NCBI RefSeq assembly: GCF_002197845.1
Contig: NZ_NIDE01000017.1
Span: forward strand, 728,712-792,711
Direction: 5' to 3'
From: Fimbriiglobus ruber
GTDB taxonomy: Bacteria; Planctomycetota; Planctomycetia; Gemmatales; Gemmataceae
DNA: 64,000 nucleotides
The notes beneath the pieces were generated by a model, which was given only the letters and a program-made list of their open reading frames with translations, was not told the origin of the DNA and did no database searches. Position 1 is the first letter of the stretch. Each line of letters begins with the position of its first letter. Below, in pieces: positions 26,050-34,082 of the stretch. The position numbers were made by a program, and so were the translations under genes.

Positions 26050-28899
26050 TCACCGCACCCCAGAAACCTTCCCCGGCGACGCGAGAGTCGCCGGCCGCTC
26101 CGGGACAGGCGCCGCGGTGAGCGGCGGCGCCGGCTTGACCTTCAGGCGGCCCAACTCGGCGGCGACGCGCGTCCGGAGCGCCCACAAGTCCTGCGGCTTC
26201 AAGTCGCCGAACTGGATCACGCCGGCGTCTTCGGTCGCCGCCCGGTCGGTTCGCTGCCAGACCGGGTTCAGTTTCAGTGCGGCGCGGACGGCTTCCCCGA
26301 TCGCCCGCCGCGACGCGCCCGACGACGCTTCTAGTAGCGCGAGGTATTCCACATCCTGCTGGCCGCGGAGGTACGCTTTCAATCGCACGGAAGGGACCGG
26401 CCCCCGCAGCCCCACCGGGCGGCCGGGGTAGAACAGCGACAACTCGTCTGCCTTCTTCCACGATTCGAGCGTGCCGATCGTCTGCCACGGTTCCACGCCG
26501 TCGGCGCCGAGGGTCCAGGCGTCGAGGCACCACCCGACCGGCTGCGTGTTGTTGGCTTCGACCGCGTTCGTGCCGCCGTAAACGGTGAGCGTCTGCCCGA
26601 GCCGGTCGCGGCGCTCGATGATCATGCGGTGATGCTGGTGGAACGCGGCGCCGGCCACGACGTTGCAATCGAGGACAGCATCAAGCCCGTCCCGCTGCCA
26701 CTCGGGCCGTGAGATGTCGCACCGGTAGCGCATCTTTGCACCCCCCGGTCCGGCCGCCCAAACGCCTTCGTGGAACGCATCGCCGAACCACTTGAGTGCC
26801 CAGTAATCCTGCCAGTTGACCGGCTCGTCGAGGGTCCACGGGGACGACGCGCGGGACCACCCCTTCTGCTTGAACTCGACTTTGTTGTTGAGGAACCCCT
26901 GAAACAGCGTCCCGCTCCACCCCCGGTCCGAGAAGTGGGCCGCGAACGCTCGGGACGCCTGGACGAACGTGTCCCGATAGCGGGGCGGGAACGCGGCATC
27001 GGCCCAGTAGCTGCCGTTGTAATTCCCGGCCATCGGCGCGGGCCAGTTTTCGTGGAGCGGCAGGTAGAAGAGTTCGAGCGGCACCCTCTTCCGCGGGAGG
27101 TCGGCGAACGCCTTGCCGTCGAGTAGCGGGCCGAACCGGGCGTCCCACGCGGTCCAGTCGAACGCCTTCCCGTCCCACACCGGCGCACACCCGTCGAACA
27201 CCTCGCCGCGCTGCGTGTAGGGGACGCGGTTGACGACCGTGCGATGCCAGTGGGCGAGCCGGTAGTATTCGAGTTCATCCGCCGGCAATTCGTAGCAGTT
27301 CATCTCGGGGACGAACGATAACCGGTCCGGCAGCGAGAAGTCCCGGACCATCAGGGCGACGGGCACGTCGAGGGTCTGTTTGCCCGCGCGCAGTTTGAGC
27401 CGGCCTTTCCGTTTGCCCGGTGTGGCGCCATGCCCGACGTACACCTCGGCGAGCAGGCTCCCCGACTTCTGCCCCGCGATCTTTTCCTCCGGCGTCGGCA
27501 CGGCGAACGGTCCCCGGAGTGGGACCAGCGGATCGGGCAGCGGACCGTTCCGGCTCGGGACGTGAACGTATCGGTAGAACGACACGCCGATGTCGTCGGG
27601 CGGGTCGAATTCGAGCTCAGCCGACACCTTTTCGACGGCCCCGCGGAGAACGATCTGGAAGCCGACGAACTCGTTCCGGGCGGCGTCCAGGGAAACCGAG
27701 CCGTCGTGCCACAAGTGGTTCGTAGTGAGATAACCGTCCGCTTGCGGCGGAGTCATCGCGCCGGTAACCGGGTGGATCTTGTCGAGCGGGTCAACGACAA
27801 ACACTTCCGCGGCCCCGAACTTGGGGGCGCGACCGGCTCCGTTGGGTCGATGAGGGGGCTCGACATTCCATTCAAACCGCTTGCCCCACCCGGCGAACTC
27901 CTGTCGGAGTTCGAGCGGCGGCCCGACGTTCCCGGCTCCGTCGACGGCTCGCACGGTGACAGCGAACCCCGGCGGTCGGAGCGGGACATCACCCGGTCGC
28001 AGACGCATCCGGGCAACATCGCCCGCCGCCGGGATTAGATACCGCGGGACCGGCTTGCCGTCGACTTCGACGTGGAAACCCACCGTAGCCCAGCCCGTGT
28101 CGGCCGGCGTCGCCCAGTAAACGTCGACGCCATCGCCGATCGGCGGTCGGCGGTCGGGGAAAACGGGCGCGGCGACCGCGGTCGGAGCATCGGGCGGGGT
28201 TGTGTCCGCGGGGCCGAGTTCGACGGTCAGGAACGGCGCGCTTTTGGGGCCGGCTTCCTTGCTGAAAATGAACCGGTTCGGCAGCATTTTCTGGGTGAAG
28301 GTTTCACCATTGCGGGTCCACTCGGAGCCGGTGTCGTCGAACACGAGCAGTCCGTAACTGACGCCGGCGACGCGGGCCATGACGACGGCCGGTTCGACCG
28401 CGACCGTCTGCCAGCCGTCGGCGTCCGGCGGGGTCGCGTCGGCCATCCGCCAGATGGTTCCGCCCCGGCCGAGCATCACCTCGTTCAGACTTCCGCCGGG
28501 GTAAGCCCACGGCTCGTCCGGATGCTTGCGGCGGTTGAACGTCGACGCCCCTTTCTCGGGCTTATACCCGGCAGCAGTCCCTTCCTCCCATTCCGCGGCA
28601 AACGTGCCCACGGTCACGCGCCGGAGCGGGTTCTGTGGACTGGCTGATTTCAAATGGAGTGTCGCCCGCGCGACGACGCGGCCCTTGAGTGGGGCGGGAT
28701 CGAAGTCGAGTAGCGACAACTCCTGAATCGACTTGACCTTCAACATCGACGCCCCGCCGCTGTTCCCGTCCGCTTCGTCGCCGACGCCCGAGAACCGCGT
28801 GTCGCGCGTGATCGGCAGCTTGACGGCGGGTTCTGCAGCGGTGGCTGGAGCCGCGGCGAAACTAATAAAAATGGCGAGTGCGGGAAGGCGGGATCGCAA
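26050..28899 (-). CDS. Exported glycoside-hydrolase-like protein (DUF4091/GH123-type)
   Basis: A 949-residue protein with a signal peptide (ALAIFISFAAAPATAA). An N-terminal domain of about 200 residues has the beta-sandwich pattern of DNRLRE-type modules (TRFSGVGDEADGNSGGA, RVVARATLHLKSA). A fibronectin-like domain follows at about 235-345. The remaining 550 residues resemble the DUF4091/GH123-related family: a beta-sandwich (LDAARNEFVGFQIVLRG), then a catalytic barrel segment with FVPEMNCYELPADE, HENWPAPMAGNYNG and a late WCLDAWTLGADGVEPWQTIG. A C-terminal 'AYLRGQQDVEYLALLE' block is typical of DUF4091. Catalytic residues and substrate are not certain. Confidence 0.75.
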   Translation of the reverse strand: MRSRLPALAIFISFAAAPATAAEPAVKLPITRDTRFSGVGDEADGNSGGASMLKVKSIQELSLLDFDPAPLKGRVVARATLHLKSASPQNPLRRVTVGTFAAEWEEGTAAGYKPEKGASTFNRRKHPDEPWAYPGGSLNEVMLGRGGTIWRMADATPPDADGWQTVAVEPAVVMARVAGVSYGLLVFDDTGSEWTRNGETFTQKMLPNRFIFSKEAGPKSAPFLTVELGPADTTPPDAPTAVAAPVFPDRRPPIGDGVDVYWATPADTGWATVGFHVEVDGKPVPRYLIPAAGDVARMRLRPGDVPLRPPGFAVTVRAVDGAGNVGPPLELRQEFAGWGKRFEWNVEPPHRPNGAGRAPKFGAAEVFVVDPLDKIHPVTGAMTPPQADGYLTTNHLWHDGSVSLDAARNEFVGFQIVLRGAVEKVSAELEFDPPDDIGVSFYRYVHVPSRNGPLPDPLVPLRGPFAVPTPEEKIAGQKSGSLLAEVYVGHGATPGKRKGRLKLRAGKQTLDVPVALMVRDFSLPDRLSFVPEMNCYELPADELEYYRLAHWHRTVVNRVPYTQRGEVFDGCAPVWDGKAFDWTAWDARFGPLLDGKAFADLPRKRVPLELFYLPLHENWPAPMAGNYNGSYWADAAFPPRYRDTFVQASRAFAAHFSDRGWSGTLFQGFLNNKVEFKQKGWSRASSPWTLDEPVNWQDYWALKWFGDAFHEGVWAAGPGGAKMRYRCDISRPEWQRDGLDAVLDCNVVAGAAFHQHHRMIIERRDRLGQTLTVYGGTNAVEANNTQPVGWCLDAWTLGADGVEPWQTIGTLESWKKADELSLFYPGRPVGLRGPVPSVRLKAYLRGQQDVEYLALLEASSGASRRAIGEAVRAALKLNPVWQRTDRAATEDAGVIQFGDLKPQDLWALRTRVAAELGRLKVKPAPPLTAAPVPERPATLASPGKVSGVR

Positions 28900-29299
28900 G
28901 GGTCGTCCCCCAATAGGGCAGCGGTGTTCACCTATCGTAGCACTCGCGACTGGCCATCAGGAGATCGACGCCGATGTGGGCAGACGTCTCGCACCCTCGC
29001 GGCGCCACCTACGGTCTATGACGGAAGGTTGCCGAGACGGATGGGAATTTAAATCAGCGTTTCGCCGCAAGTCATCGCAGATGGACGCGGATCAGAAGAA
29101 GAACAGATGTTTCCGGAGCAAGTTGTTGAAAGAATTGTCCCGCCGACAGCACTTCAAATACGACCTGGGCGGTATTCCGCCTTCCTCTTCCGACACGTCC
29201 GGGCGGTCGCGGAATAGAAAGTCGAGGTTGCCCCGAATCGTGACAATCCATTCAAACGGGGGAGTATTCTTGGCCATCGGCTCCCCGAAACGACACAAG
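28900..29299. other. Intergenic region, no convincing gene
   Basis: About 400 bases between the DUF4091-like gene start and the end of the Rrf2 gene. A 68-codon minus frame at 29092-29298 begins just after the Rrf2 stop, but its tail runs into low-complexity sequence and it has no recognisable domain. The 28900 end should hold the promoter of the DUF4091-like gene. Confidence 0.4.
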
Positions 29300-29737
29300 T
29301 TAGATCACGTATTGCAGCCCCTGGCCGGCTTCGACCAGATGCGCGAGGGTCGTCTGTTTGAGGATCTGCTGGCGGGATTGGACGATCCGGTCCCAGACCC
29401 CGTGCAGCGCGGACGAGAGTGACGAGGCGTCGCCCTTCTTGTTTGTCGGGCGGTTGGTTTTGGACACCTCGTCGTCCGATCGATCGACGACTTCCAGGAT
29501 GTCGAACAGGGTGATGTCGGCTGGCGGTCGGGCGAGTTGATACCCCCCGGACGCCCCGCGCGTACTCGCGACTAGGCCCGCGCCTTTTAACTGGAGCAGG
29601 ATCTGCACCAGGAACCGCTGCGGGATGCCGTGCTGGTCGGCGACGTCCGCCAGCCGCACGGGTCGGGGGTCGTCGTGACGGACGGCCAGCTCCAACATCG
29701 AGAGGCAGGCGTACTCGGCTTTCGCGGAAAACTGCAT
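29300..29737 (-). CDS. Rrf2-family transcriptional regulator
   Basis: A 145-residue winged-helix regulator. The N-terminus MQFSAKAEYACLSMLELAV, the HTH region VADQHGIPQRFLVQILLQLK and the wing GLVASTRGASGGYQLARP are classical Rrf2. The three clustered Cys that bind Fe-S in IscR and NsrR are absent; there is one Cys only, in the first helix. This points to a CymR-like or ligand-binding type. It lies downstream of cysH on the same strand, with a repeat-filled 152-base gap, which suggests control of sulfur assimilation; that is inference from context. Confidence 0.88.
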   Translation of the reverse strand: MQFSAKAEYACLSMLELAVRHDDPRPVRLADVADQHGIPQRFLVQILLQLKGAGLVASTRGASGGYQLARPPADITLFDILEVVDRSDDEVSKTNRPTNKKGDASSLSSALHGVWDRIVQSRQQILKQTTLAHLVEAGQGLQYVI

Positions 29738-29760
29738 GAATAACCCCGGAATGCAAAGCC

Positions 29761-29888
29761 GTCAGGTCTTCAAGTCTTCAAGTCCGGAACCACCCGGGCA
29801 GGGAGGGCCGGTCATTGATTCGCCAAGTCGGCGTCCCCGTTGTTTTTTCGACTTGACGACTTGACGACTTGACGACTTGACGACTTAC
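29761..29888. repeat. Family E 8-nt repeat cluster (copy 1)
   Basis: Left part at 29761-29784 has the unit TCAAGTCT repeated; right part at 29849-29888 has CGACTTGA repeated nearly five times. The two parts are inverted relative to each other. It lies between cysH and the Rrf2 gene. Related clusters lie at 49469-49604 and 55326-55352. Confidence 0.85.
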
Positions 29889-29889
29889 T

Positions 29890-30636
29890 TCAAATTCCCG
29901 ACCCGTCCTTATGCTCGATCACGTGAAGGCCGCATTCCTTCTTGACCTTCCCGGCCCACCGGCCGGCCCGTTCGTCATCGCCCTGGCCGACGGGCCGCGT
30001 GCAGGGCCAGCAACCGATACTCGGGTAGTCCTTGTTGTGCAACGGGTTGTACGGCACATCGTTCTTGACGATGAAGCCCCAGACCTCTTTTTTGGTCCAG
30101 TTCAGTAGCGGGTTGATTTTCACGAGTGAGAACTTCGCGTCCCACTGGACGACCGCGGCGACCCCCCGGTCGGTCGTTTGGTCCTTGCGGATCGCGCTAA
30201 TCCAGGCCCGCGGCTTGATCCGGGCGAGGGCTCGTTTGAGTGGGAGGATCTTGCGGTCCAGACAGCATTGGTCGGAGCGGATCTCGTACAACGGGCCGCC
30301 GTGTTCTTTTTCGTACTCGGCGACAGTCAACTCCGGCCGGACGTATTCGACCTCGATTCCGTACCGGGCCTTGATCCGCTCGCGGAGTTCCAGTGTTTCG
30401 GCGAACTGGTAGCCGGTGTCGAGATTGATCATGGTCACGCCGGGTTCGATCCCGGCGAGCATGTGGATGATGCAGCACCCTTCCGCGCCGAAGGCGGTGG
30501 CCATCAACAGCCGGGGGTGGAATTGTTCCACGGCCCACCGCAGAATCCGCTGCGGGGAAGCGGTTTCCAGCGCGCGGTTGGCCTCGCTGATTTCAGCATC
30601 CGACATGCGGGGAGGATCGATCGGCAGGGCGCTCAT
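29890..30636 (-). CDS. cysH: Phosphoadenylyl/adenylyl-sulfate reductase
   Basis: Assimilatory sulfate reduction: reduces APS or PAPS to sulfite with thioredoxin. The product is 248 residues from ATG 30636; an ATG at 30699 would add 21 residues and is less likely. Conserved parts are MATAFGAEGCCIIHM (PP-loop region), NLDTGYQFAETLEL, the RSDQCCLDRK pair (Cys124, 125), IGCWPCTRPV (Cys209, 212) and a C-terminal KKECGLH with Cys235. The CC...CxxC set binds [4Fe-4S], the feature of APS-type reductases, so APS is the likelier substrate. A sulfur-related Rrf2 gene follows. Confidence 0.93.
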   Translation of the reverse strand: MSALPIDPPRMSDAEISEANRALETASPQRILRWAVEQFHPRLLMATAFGAEGCCIIHMLAGIEPGVTMINLDTGYQFAETLELRERIKARYGIEVEYVRPELTVAEYEKEHGGPLYEIRSDQCCLDRKILPLKRALARIKPRAWISAIRKDQTTDRGVAAVVQWDAKFSLVKINPLLNWTKKEVWGFIVKNDVPYNPLHNKDYPSIGCWPCTRPVGQGDDERAGRWAGKVKKECGLHVIEHKDGSGI

Positions 30637-30811
30637 GCGCGGAAACTCCGAGTGCGTCGGCCAAAAGACGGGCCGCTGCCACACAATCTTTATCGCCATT
30701 CTAAGGATTACGACAAGAGTGGATTAGTGTCTGTCGATTCGCATAACGGGACGGGCGGCTGCAAAGTCGTTTGTGTCGGGATGTTTGGGCTATATAGTTG
30801 GCCATTTTTGT

Positions 30812-31072
30812 TCATTTGAGGGGACAGATGGAATGTGTGAAAAATCTCCTTTCCCCGAGGCGTCCGAGACAGTGATGATCACGGATTTCGGGTTGGCAAA
30901 CGTCGCAGGAACGATCCGCCGGAGTTGACCCGTCGGAGAAAGCGTCACGCCTTCCGGCCCCGCGCTCAACGTCAATTTGACTCCCCTCTCTTGGACACGG
31001 TATCGATCCTGTACTCGAACAGGTGCCCGGTTTGATCGGTGTCTTCGGGACCGGCACGTCGGCAAGGTTCAT
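30812..31072 (-). pseudogene. Fragment of a planctomycete exported protein with an Ig-like segment
   Basis: Two overlapping minus frames carry pieces of one ancient gene. One begins ADVPVPKTPIKPG. The other has GVKLTLSAGPEGVTLSPTGQ, RRIVPATFANP and SVIITVSDASGKG. The second part has the rhythm of Ig/cadherin-like domains in large planctomycete proteins ('GPEGm.lSp.G.l.W..P...... v.v.DasG'). Neither frame is a full domain and they are in different phases, so a decayed fragment is likely. It is between cysH and the zinc-ribbon gene. Confidence 0.35.
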
Positions 31073-31113
31073 CTGGCTGAATCGGTTGCGGCCGGGGGCG
31101 GAGCACCGGGCGG

Positions 31114-31560
31114 CTATGGCTTTACAGCCTGTGGAGGGTGTACGGGGACAACGATCGGTTTGGCCGGCTCGGGTGGACCGGCGAGTTCGGGAGTGTCGTT
31201 GAGAGCGAGGATGGCAATCAACGCGGCCGCCCCGCCGGCGAGGACGAGGAGCGCAACGAATGCCAGGAAGCCGACTCCCAACAATAACGCAAGTGCCAGG
31301 CCGAGAGATTTATTCTGCCCGCCCGCCTCGCCTCTGTCGTCGCGAACTTTGGGGGCCGACGAACCCGGCCTTTCGCGGGCCGGTTCTGCTGCGGTCAATC
31401 TCGTGGCGGTAAAGGCAGGCGGGGGCGGTTCAAATTCGATGACAGTCGCCGCAGAAATAGCGCGCCCGCACGTGGGGCAATGAGCCGGCGGGCCGCTCGT
31501 TCCGGGCGGGGCGCGGTCGGCCGCAAGGCAGGTCGGACAAACAATGTTCGGTGGGGCCAT
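31114..31560 (-). CDS. Small membrane protein with N-terminal zinc ribbon
   Basis: A 148-residue protein. I chose ATG 31560 because it puts the zinc ribbon at the N-terminus: CPTCLAADRAP... with CPTCGRAI (two CxxC pairs). A Pro-rich linker follows, then one long hydrophobic stretch (LGLALALLLGVGFLAFVALL and beyond, about residues 88-125) that may form one or two helices, and a Pro-rich tail (GPPEPAKPIVVPVHPPQ). The frame is open upstream to 31776. This layout is common for small planctomycete membrane proteins of unknown function. Confidence 0.65.
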   Translation of the reverse strand: MAPPNIVCPTCLAADRAPPGTSGPPAHCPTCGRAISAATVIEFEPPPPAFTATRLTAAEPARERPGSSAPKVRDDRGEAGGQNKSLGLALALLLGVGFLAFVALLVLAGGAAALIAILALNDTPELAGPPEPAKPIVVPVHPPQAVKP

Positions 31561-31923
31561 GACGACTTTCCCGAGAAACCAGCTCGGAGAATACTGCGAC
31601 CGAAACGACAAATCGAGAGCGATCGGATTGGAATTGATAACCGTAAGCTTATTGAAGAGATGGGTCCGGATCAAACGGACCGCCCGCGAACCTCGACGGC
31701 TGGAGCCCTCCGCACCGTCTTGGCTTTCGTCGTTTTCAAATTCAAAGCACCTCGCCCCGAGTCCGGGCTTTCTCATCAGTCAAATCAAGAACCCGGGAGG
31801 CCGATGTTTGCGCAAATTACGCAGCGTGCGGGGGATTGTTACTTCGGCGCAAGTCCGAATAATTCGGTCGTTTCGTTTCGGCGGGAGAAATGAACGATCC
31901 ATGAACACTTCGGAGAATCGATC
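31561..31923. other. Divergent intergenic region
   Basis: About 360 bases between the zinc-ribbon gene (minus) and the His-rich secreted protein gene (plus). No gene or repeat is seen. It is relatively AT-rich around 31600-31640 and may hold both promoters. Confidence 0.4.
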
Positions 31924-32346
31924 ATGAAAAGCATCGTCTTCGCGCTCGGCGTGGGTCTCGCGACCCTCGGCCTGGCGGGTCCGGCATCCGCCCACGGCGG
32001 CGGCCACGGCGGTGGAGGGCATGGCGGCGGCCACTCCCACGGTGGGCACAGCCACCATTACGGCACCATCCATCACACCAGCTACCACCACGGATACATC
32101 GGGTATTCCGGGTATAGCCAGGGTTATCCGGGGCTCCTGTCCGGTTACTCGGGGTACGGCTCCGTCTATCCGGGGTACAACTCCGCGTATCCGGCGTACA
32201 GCCTCGGGTCGTATCCCAACTATCAGCCGGTTTACGGCTTCCAGCCGGTTTACGGCTCCCCCGTCATCCAAGCGTCCCCGACGTACATCCCGGTGAGCGG
32301 GTATCAACAGCCCGGTGTGATTTACCAGTCCGGCTTCTGCCCCTAA
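31924..32346 (+). CDS. Secreted His/Gly- and Tyr-rich protein
   Basis: A 140-residue protein with a signal peptide (SIVFALGVGLATLGLAGPASA). After cleavage comes a His/Gly tract (residues about 24-57 with some fifteen His), then a Tyr-rich region with YS, YP and GY steps (GYIGYSGYSQGYPGLLSGYS) and a final QPVYGFQPVYGSP duplication. The only Cys is the penultimate residue. His tracts of this type bind Ni, Zn or Cu in other proteins; a metal-binding or envelope-coating role is inference. The gene stands alone between two gene-poor regions. Confidence 0.75.
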   Translation: MKSIVFALGVGLATLGLAGPASAHGGGHGGGGHGGGHSHGGHSHHYGTIHHTSYHHGYIGYSGYSQGYPGLLSGYSGYGSVYPGYNSAYPAYSLGSYPNYQPVYGFQPVYGSPVIQASPTYIPVSGYQQPGVIYQSGFCP

Positions 32347-32870
32347 CTCATTCCGGTCAAAACAGCTGCACCTGTGATACCAACTCTTGTGGTTAAATTT
32401 CTTCGCACGGTCTCCTCCCGCCCCGGCGCACTCTGACGATCTTAAAAGTGAAATTGACCTACGGGATATGGTATCCCAAGCGGGCTGTCGTTTGATTTGC
32501 GGTAGCCCGCCCTCAAAGTTCGCAAGCGGTCGCTGGTCGACTCGACGTTCGCTCCACTTCAACCCGGGCGGTCGCGTAGAAGCCCTGTTTGTTGAATGGC
32601 GCACTCCGACATTGCGCCACTTTTCCCTCGGTATACCACGGAATTGACACCAGACGCCGGCGATGTTCAAACGGTAGCCCGTTTCGACCCCTGGGCAACA
32701 GTCTCTTCCGGGGTCCGGCGTAAAATTGCCCGCGGAATGATCGCAGGAACTCATAAATGCGGGTCTTCGTCCGATCCCGCCGGTGACGGTTGATTCCCCC
32801 GCGCCAACGGCTTATGATCGAAACACGTTACGCCAATAGCACCAGTTCCCAGCCCGCCGGAGACCTCTTC
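32347..32870. other. Intergenic region, nothing recognised
   Basis: About 525 bases with no convincing gene on either strand. Short open frames here have no start context or protein-like composition. No repeat of the families seen elsewhere was found. Confidence 0.5.
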
Positions 32871-33974
32871 ATGTCCCTTCGCCGACTGTTGATCGCTGCG
32901 CTGGCCGTGGCCCTCTGTGGCCAGGTTGGCCGCGCGCAAGACAAGAAAGACGACGCGAATAAGCCCGAAGAAAAATCGTTCAAGTCCGCGGACGGCGTGA
33001 AGCTGCGCGGGCTGTTCTACAAGTCCGCGAAGGGCGGCTCGGCGCCGGTCATCATCATGCTGCACGCGTATAAGGCCGACCCGGACGACACGAAGTGGGA
33101 CGACACCGCACGCCTCCTGGTCCAGCAAGGGTACAACGTCTTCCGGTTCGACTTCCGCGGCCACGGTAAGAGTACCGACATCGACCCGGACGTCTTCTGG
33201 ACGTTTGGCGACAACAAGCAGTACGTCAAGATTCCGCCCGGGTTCACCCCCGCGACCAAGAACACGATCAACTTCAAGGAATTCTCGCCGGCGTACTACC
33301 CGATGCTCGTGCAGGACATCGCCGCCGCGCGGAGTACCCTGGACATGATGAACGACAACGGCGAGGTGAACACCAGCACGATTTACTTGCTCGGTGCCGG
33401 CGACGCCGTTTCACTCGGCATATTCTATGCCGCGAGCGAATGGTACCGCGAGGGCAAGAAGCCGAACGTGGCACTGGCCGCAAACGTCGTCAGCCGCAAC
33501 CGTCTGCTGTTCCCCGACGCGGAACCAGCCGGTCAGGACATCGGCGGTGGGATCTGGCTCGGGCCGACCTTCCAGGGGACGAAATTCACGACCGAGATTT
33601 TGAAGGGTATCGTTCTCAGCCAGTACGCGATCAAGATGCGGAACGAGACGCCGATGCTGTTCATATCGGGCTCTAAAGACAACGACGGCAAAAAGACCGG
33701 TAATGCCATATTCAACACGGTTCTGATGGCGAACGCTAAGATTTACAACGGCATCAAACTCCTCCGGCCGGAGCAGACCTTCGTTAAGGAAATCAAGGAC
33801 TCCGACGCCCGCGGGACCAAGTTACTCGGAAACAACATCGGCACCGAAAAAATGATCGAAGACTTCCTCACCGCGGTCAGCAAGGAGCGGAAAGACCGGC
33901 CGCGGAAGCAACGGGGCTGGGAGAAACCGATGTACATTGACATCAACTCGTTCGGGGTGATGCGGGGCAACTGA
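32871..33974 (+). CDS. Exported alpha/beta-hydrolase-fold protein lacking the usual nucleophile
   Basis: A 367-residue protein with a signal peptide (SLRRLLIAALAVALCGQVGRA). ATG 32871 is preferred over an upstream in-frame ATG because it gives the signal peptide. The fold is shown by VKLRGLFYKSAKG, PVIIMLHAYKAD, YNVFRFDFRGHGKS and STIYLLGAGDAVSLGIFYA. In the last segment the nucleophile elbow GxSxG is replaced by GAGDA (residues 175-179), so it is probably not a standard serine hydrolase. A large insertion (about residues 106-145) follows the oxyanion strand. Similar exported planctomycete proteins exist; function unknown. Confidence 0.8.
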   Translation: MSLRRLLIAALAVALCGQVGRAQDKKDDANKPEEKSFKSADGVKLRGLFYKSAKGGSAPVIIMLHAYKADPDDTKWDDTARLLVQQGYNVFRFDFRGHGKSTDIDPDVFWTFGDNKQYVKIPPGFTPATKNTINFKEFSPAYYPMLVQDIAAARSTLDMMNDNGEVNTSTIYLLGAGDAVSLGIFYAASEWYREGKKPNVALAANVVSRNRLLFPDAEPAGQDIGGGIWLGPTFQGTKFTTEILKGIVLSQYAIKMRNETPMLFISGSKDNDGKKTGNAIFNTVLMANAKIYNGIKLLRPEQTFVKEIKDSDARGTKLLGNNIGTEKMIEDFLTAVSKERKDRPRKQRGWEKPMYIDINSFGVMRGN

Positions 33975-34000
33975 TCGCATCCGCCGGCGGTTGCTGGTGG

Positions 34001-34054
34001 AAATGCGTGGGGCGGGCGGGGCGAAGTGATTCGCCCCGCCCGCCCCACGCATTT
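34001..34054. terminator. Perfect 25-bp hairpin between convergent genes
   Basis: The arm at 34001-34025 (AAATGCGTGGGGCGGGCGGG..) is exactly reverse-complementary to 34030-34054, with loop GTGA. It ends in TTTT on the plus strand and AAAT at the other side, so it can terminate both the hydrolase gene and carB. Confidence 0.85.
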
Positions 34055-34082
34055 TGAATAGCATCTGTTTTCCAGACGGACA

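Noticed and set aside
29092-29298. 68-codon minus open frame just after the Rrf2 gene
   Set aside because: No domain, low-complexity tail and no conservation argument; left as intergenic.
29849-29888. Possible CRISPR-like array
   Set aside because: Units are 8 bases in direct contact with no spacers; no cas genes nearby.
32513-32698. Short minus frame in the gap before the hydrolase-fold gene
   Set aside because: No start context, domain or plausible composition.
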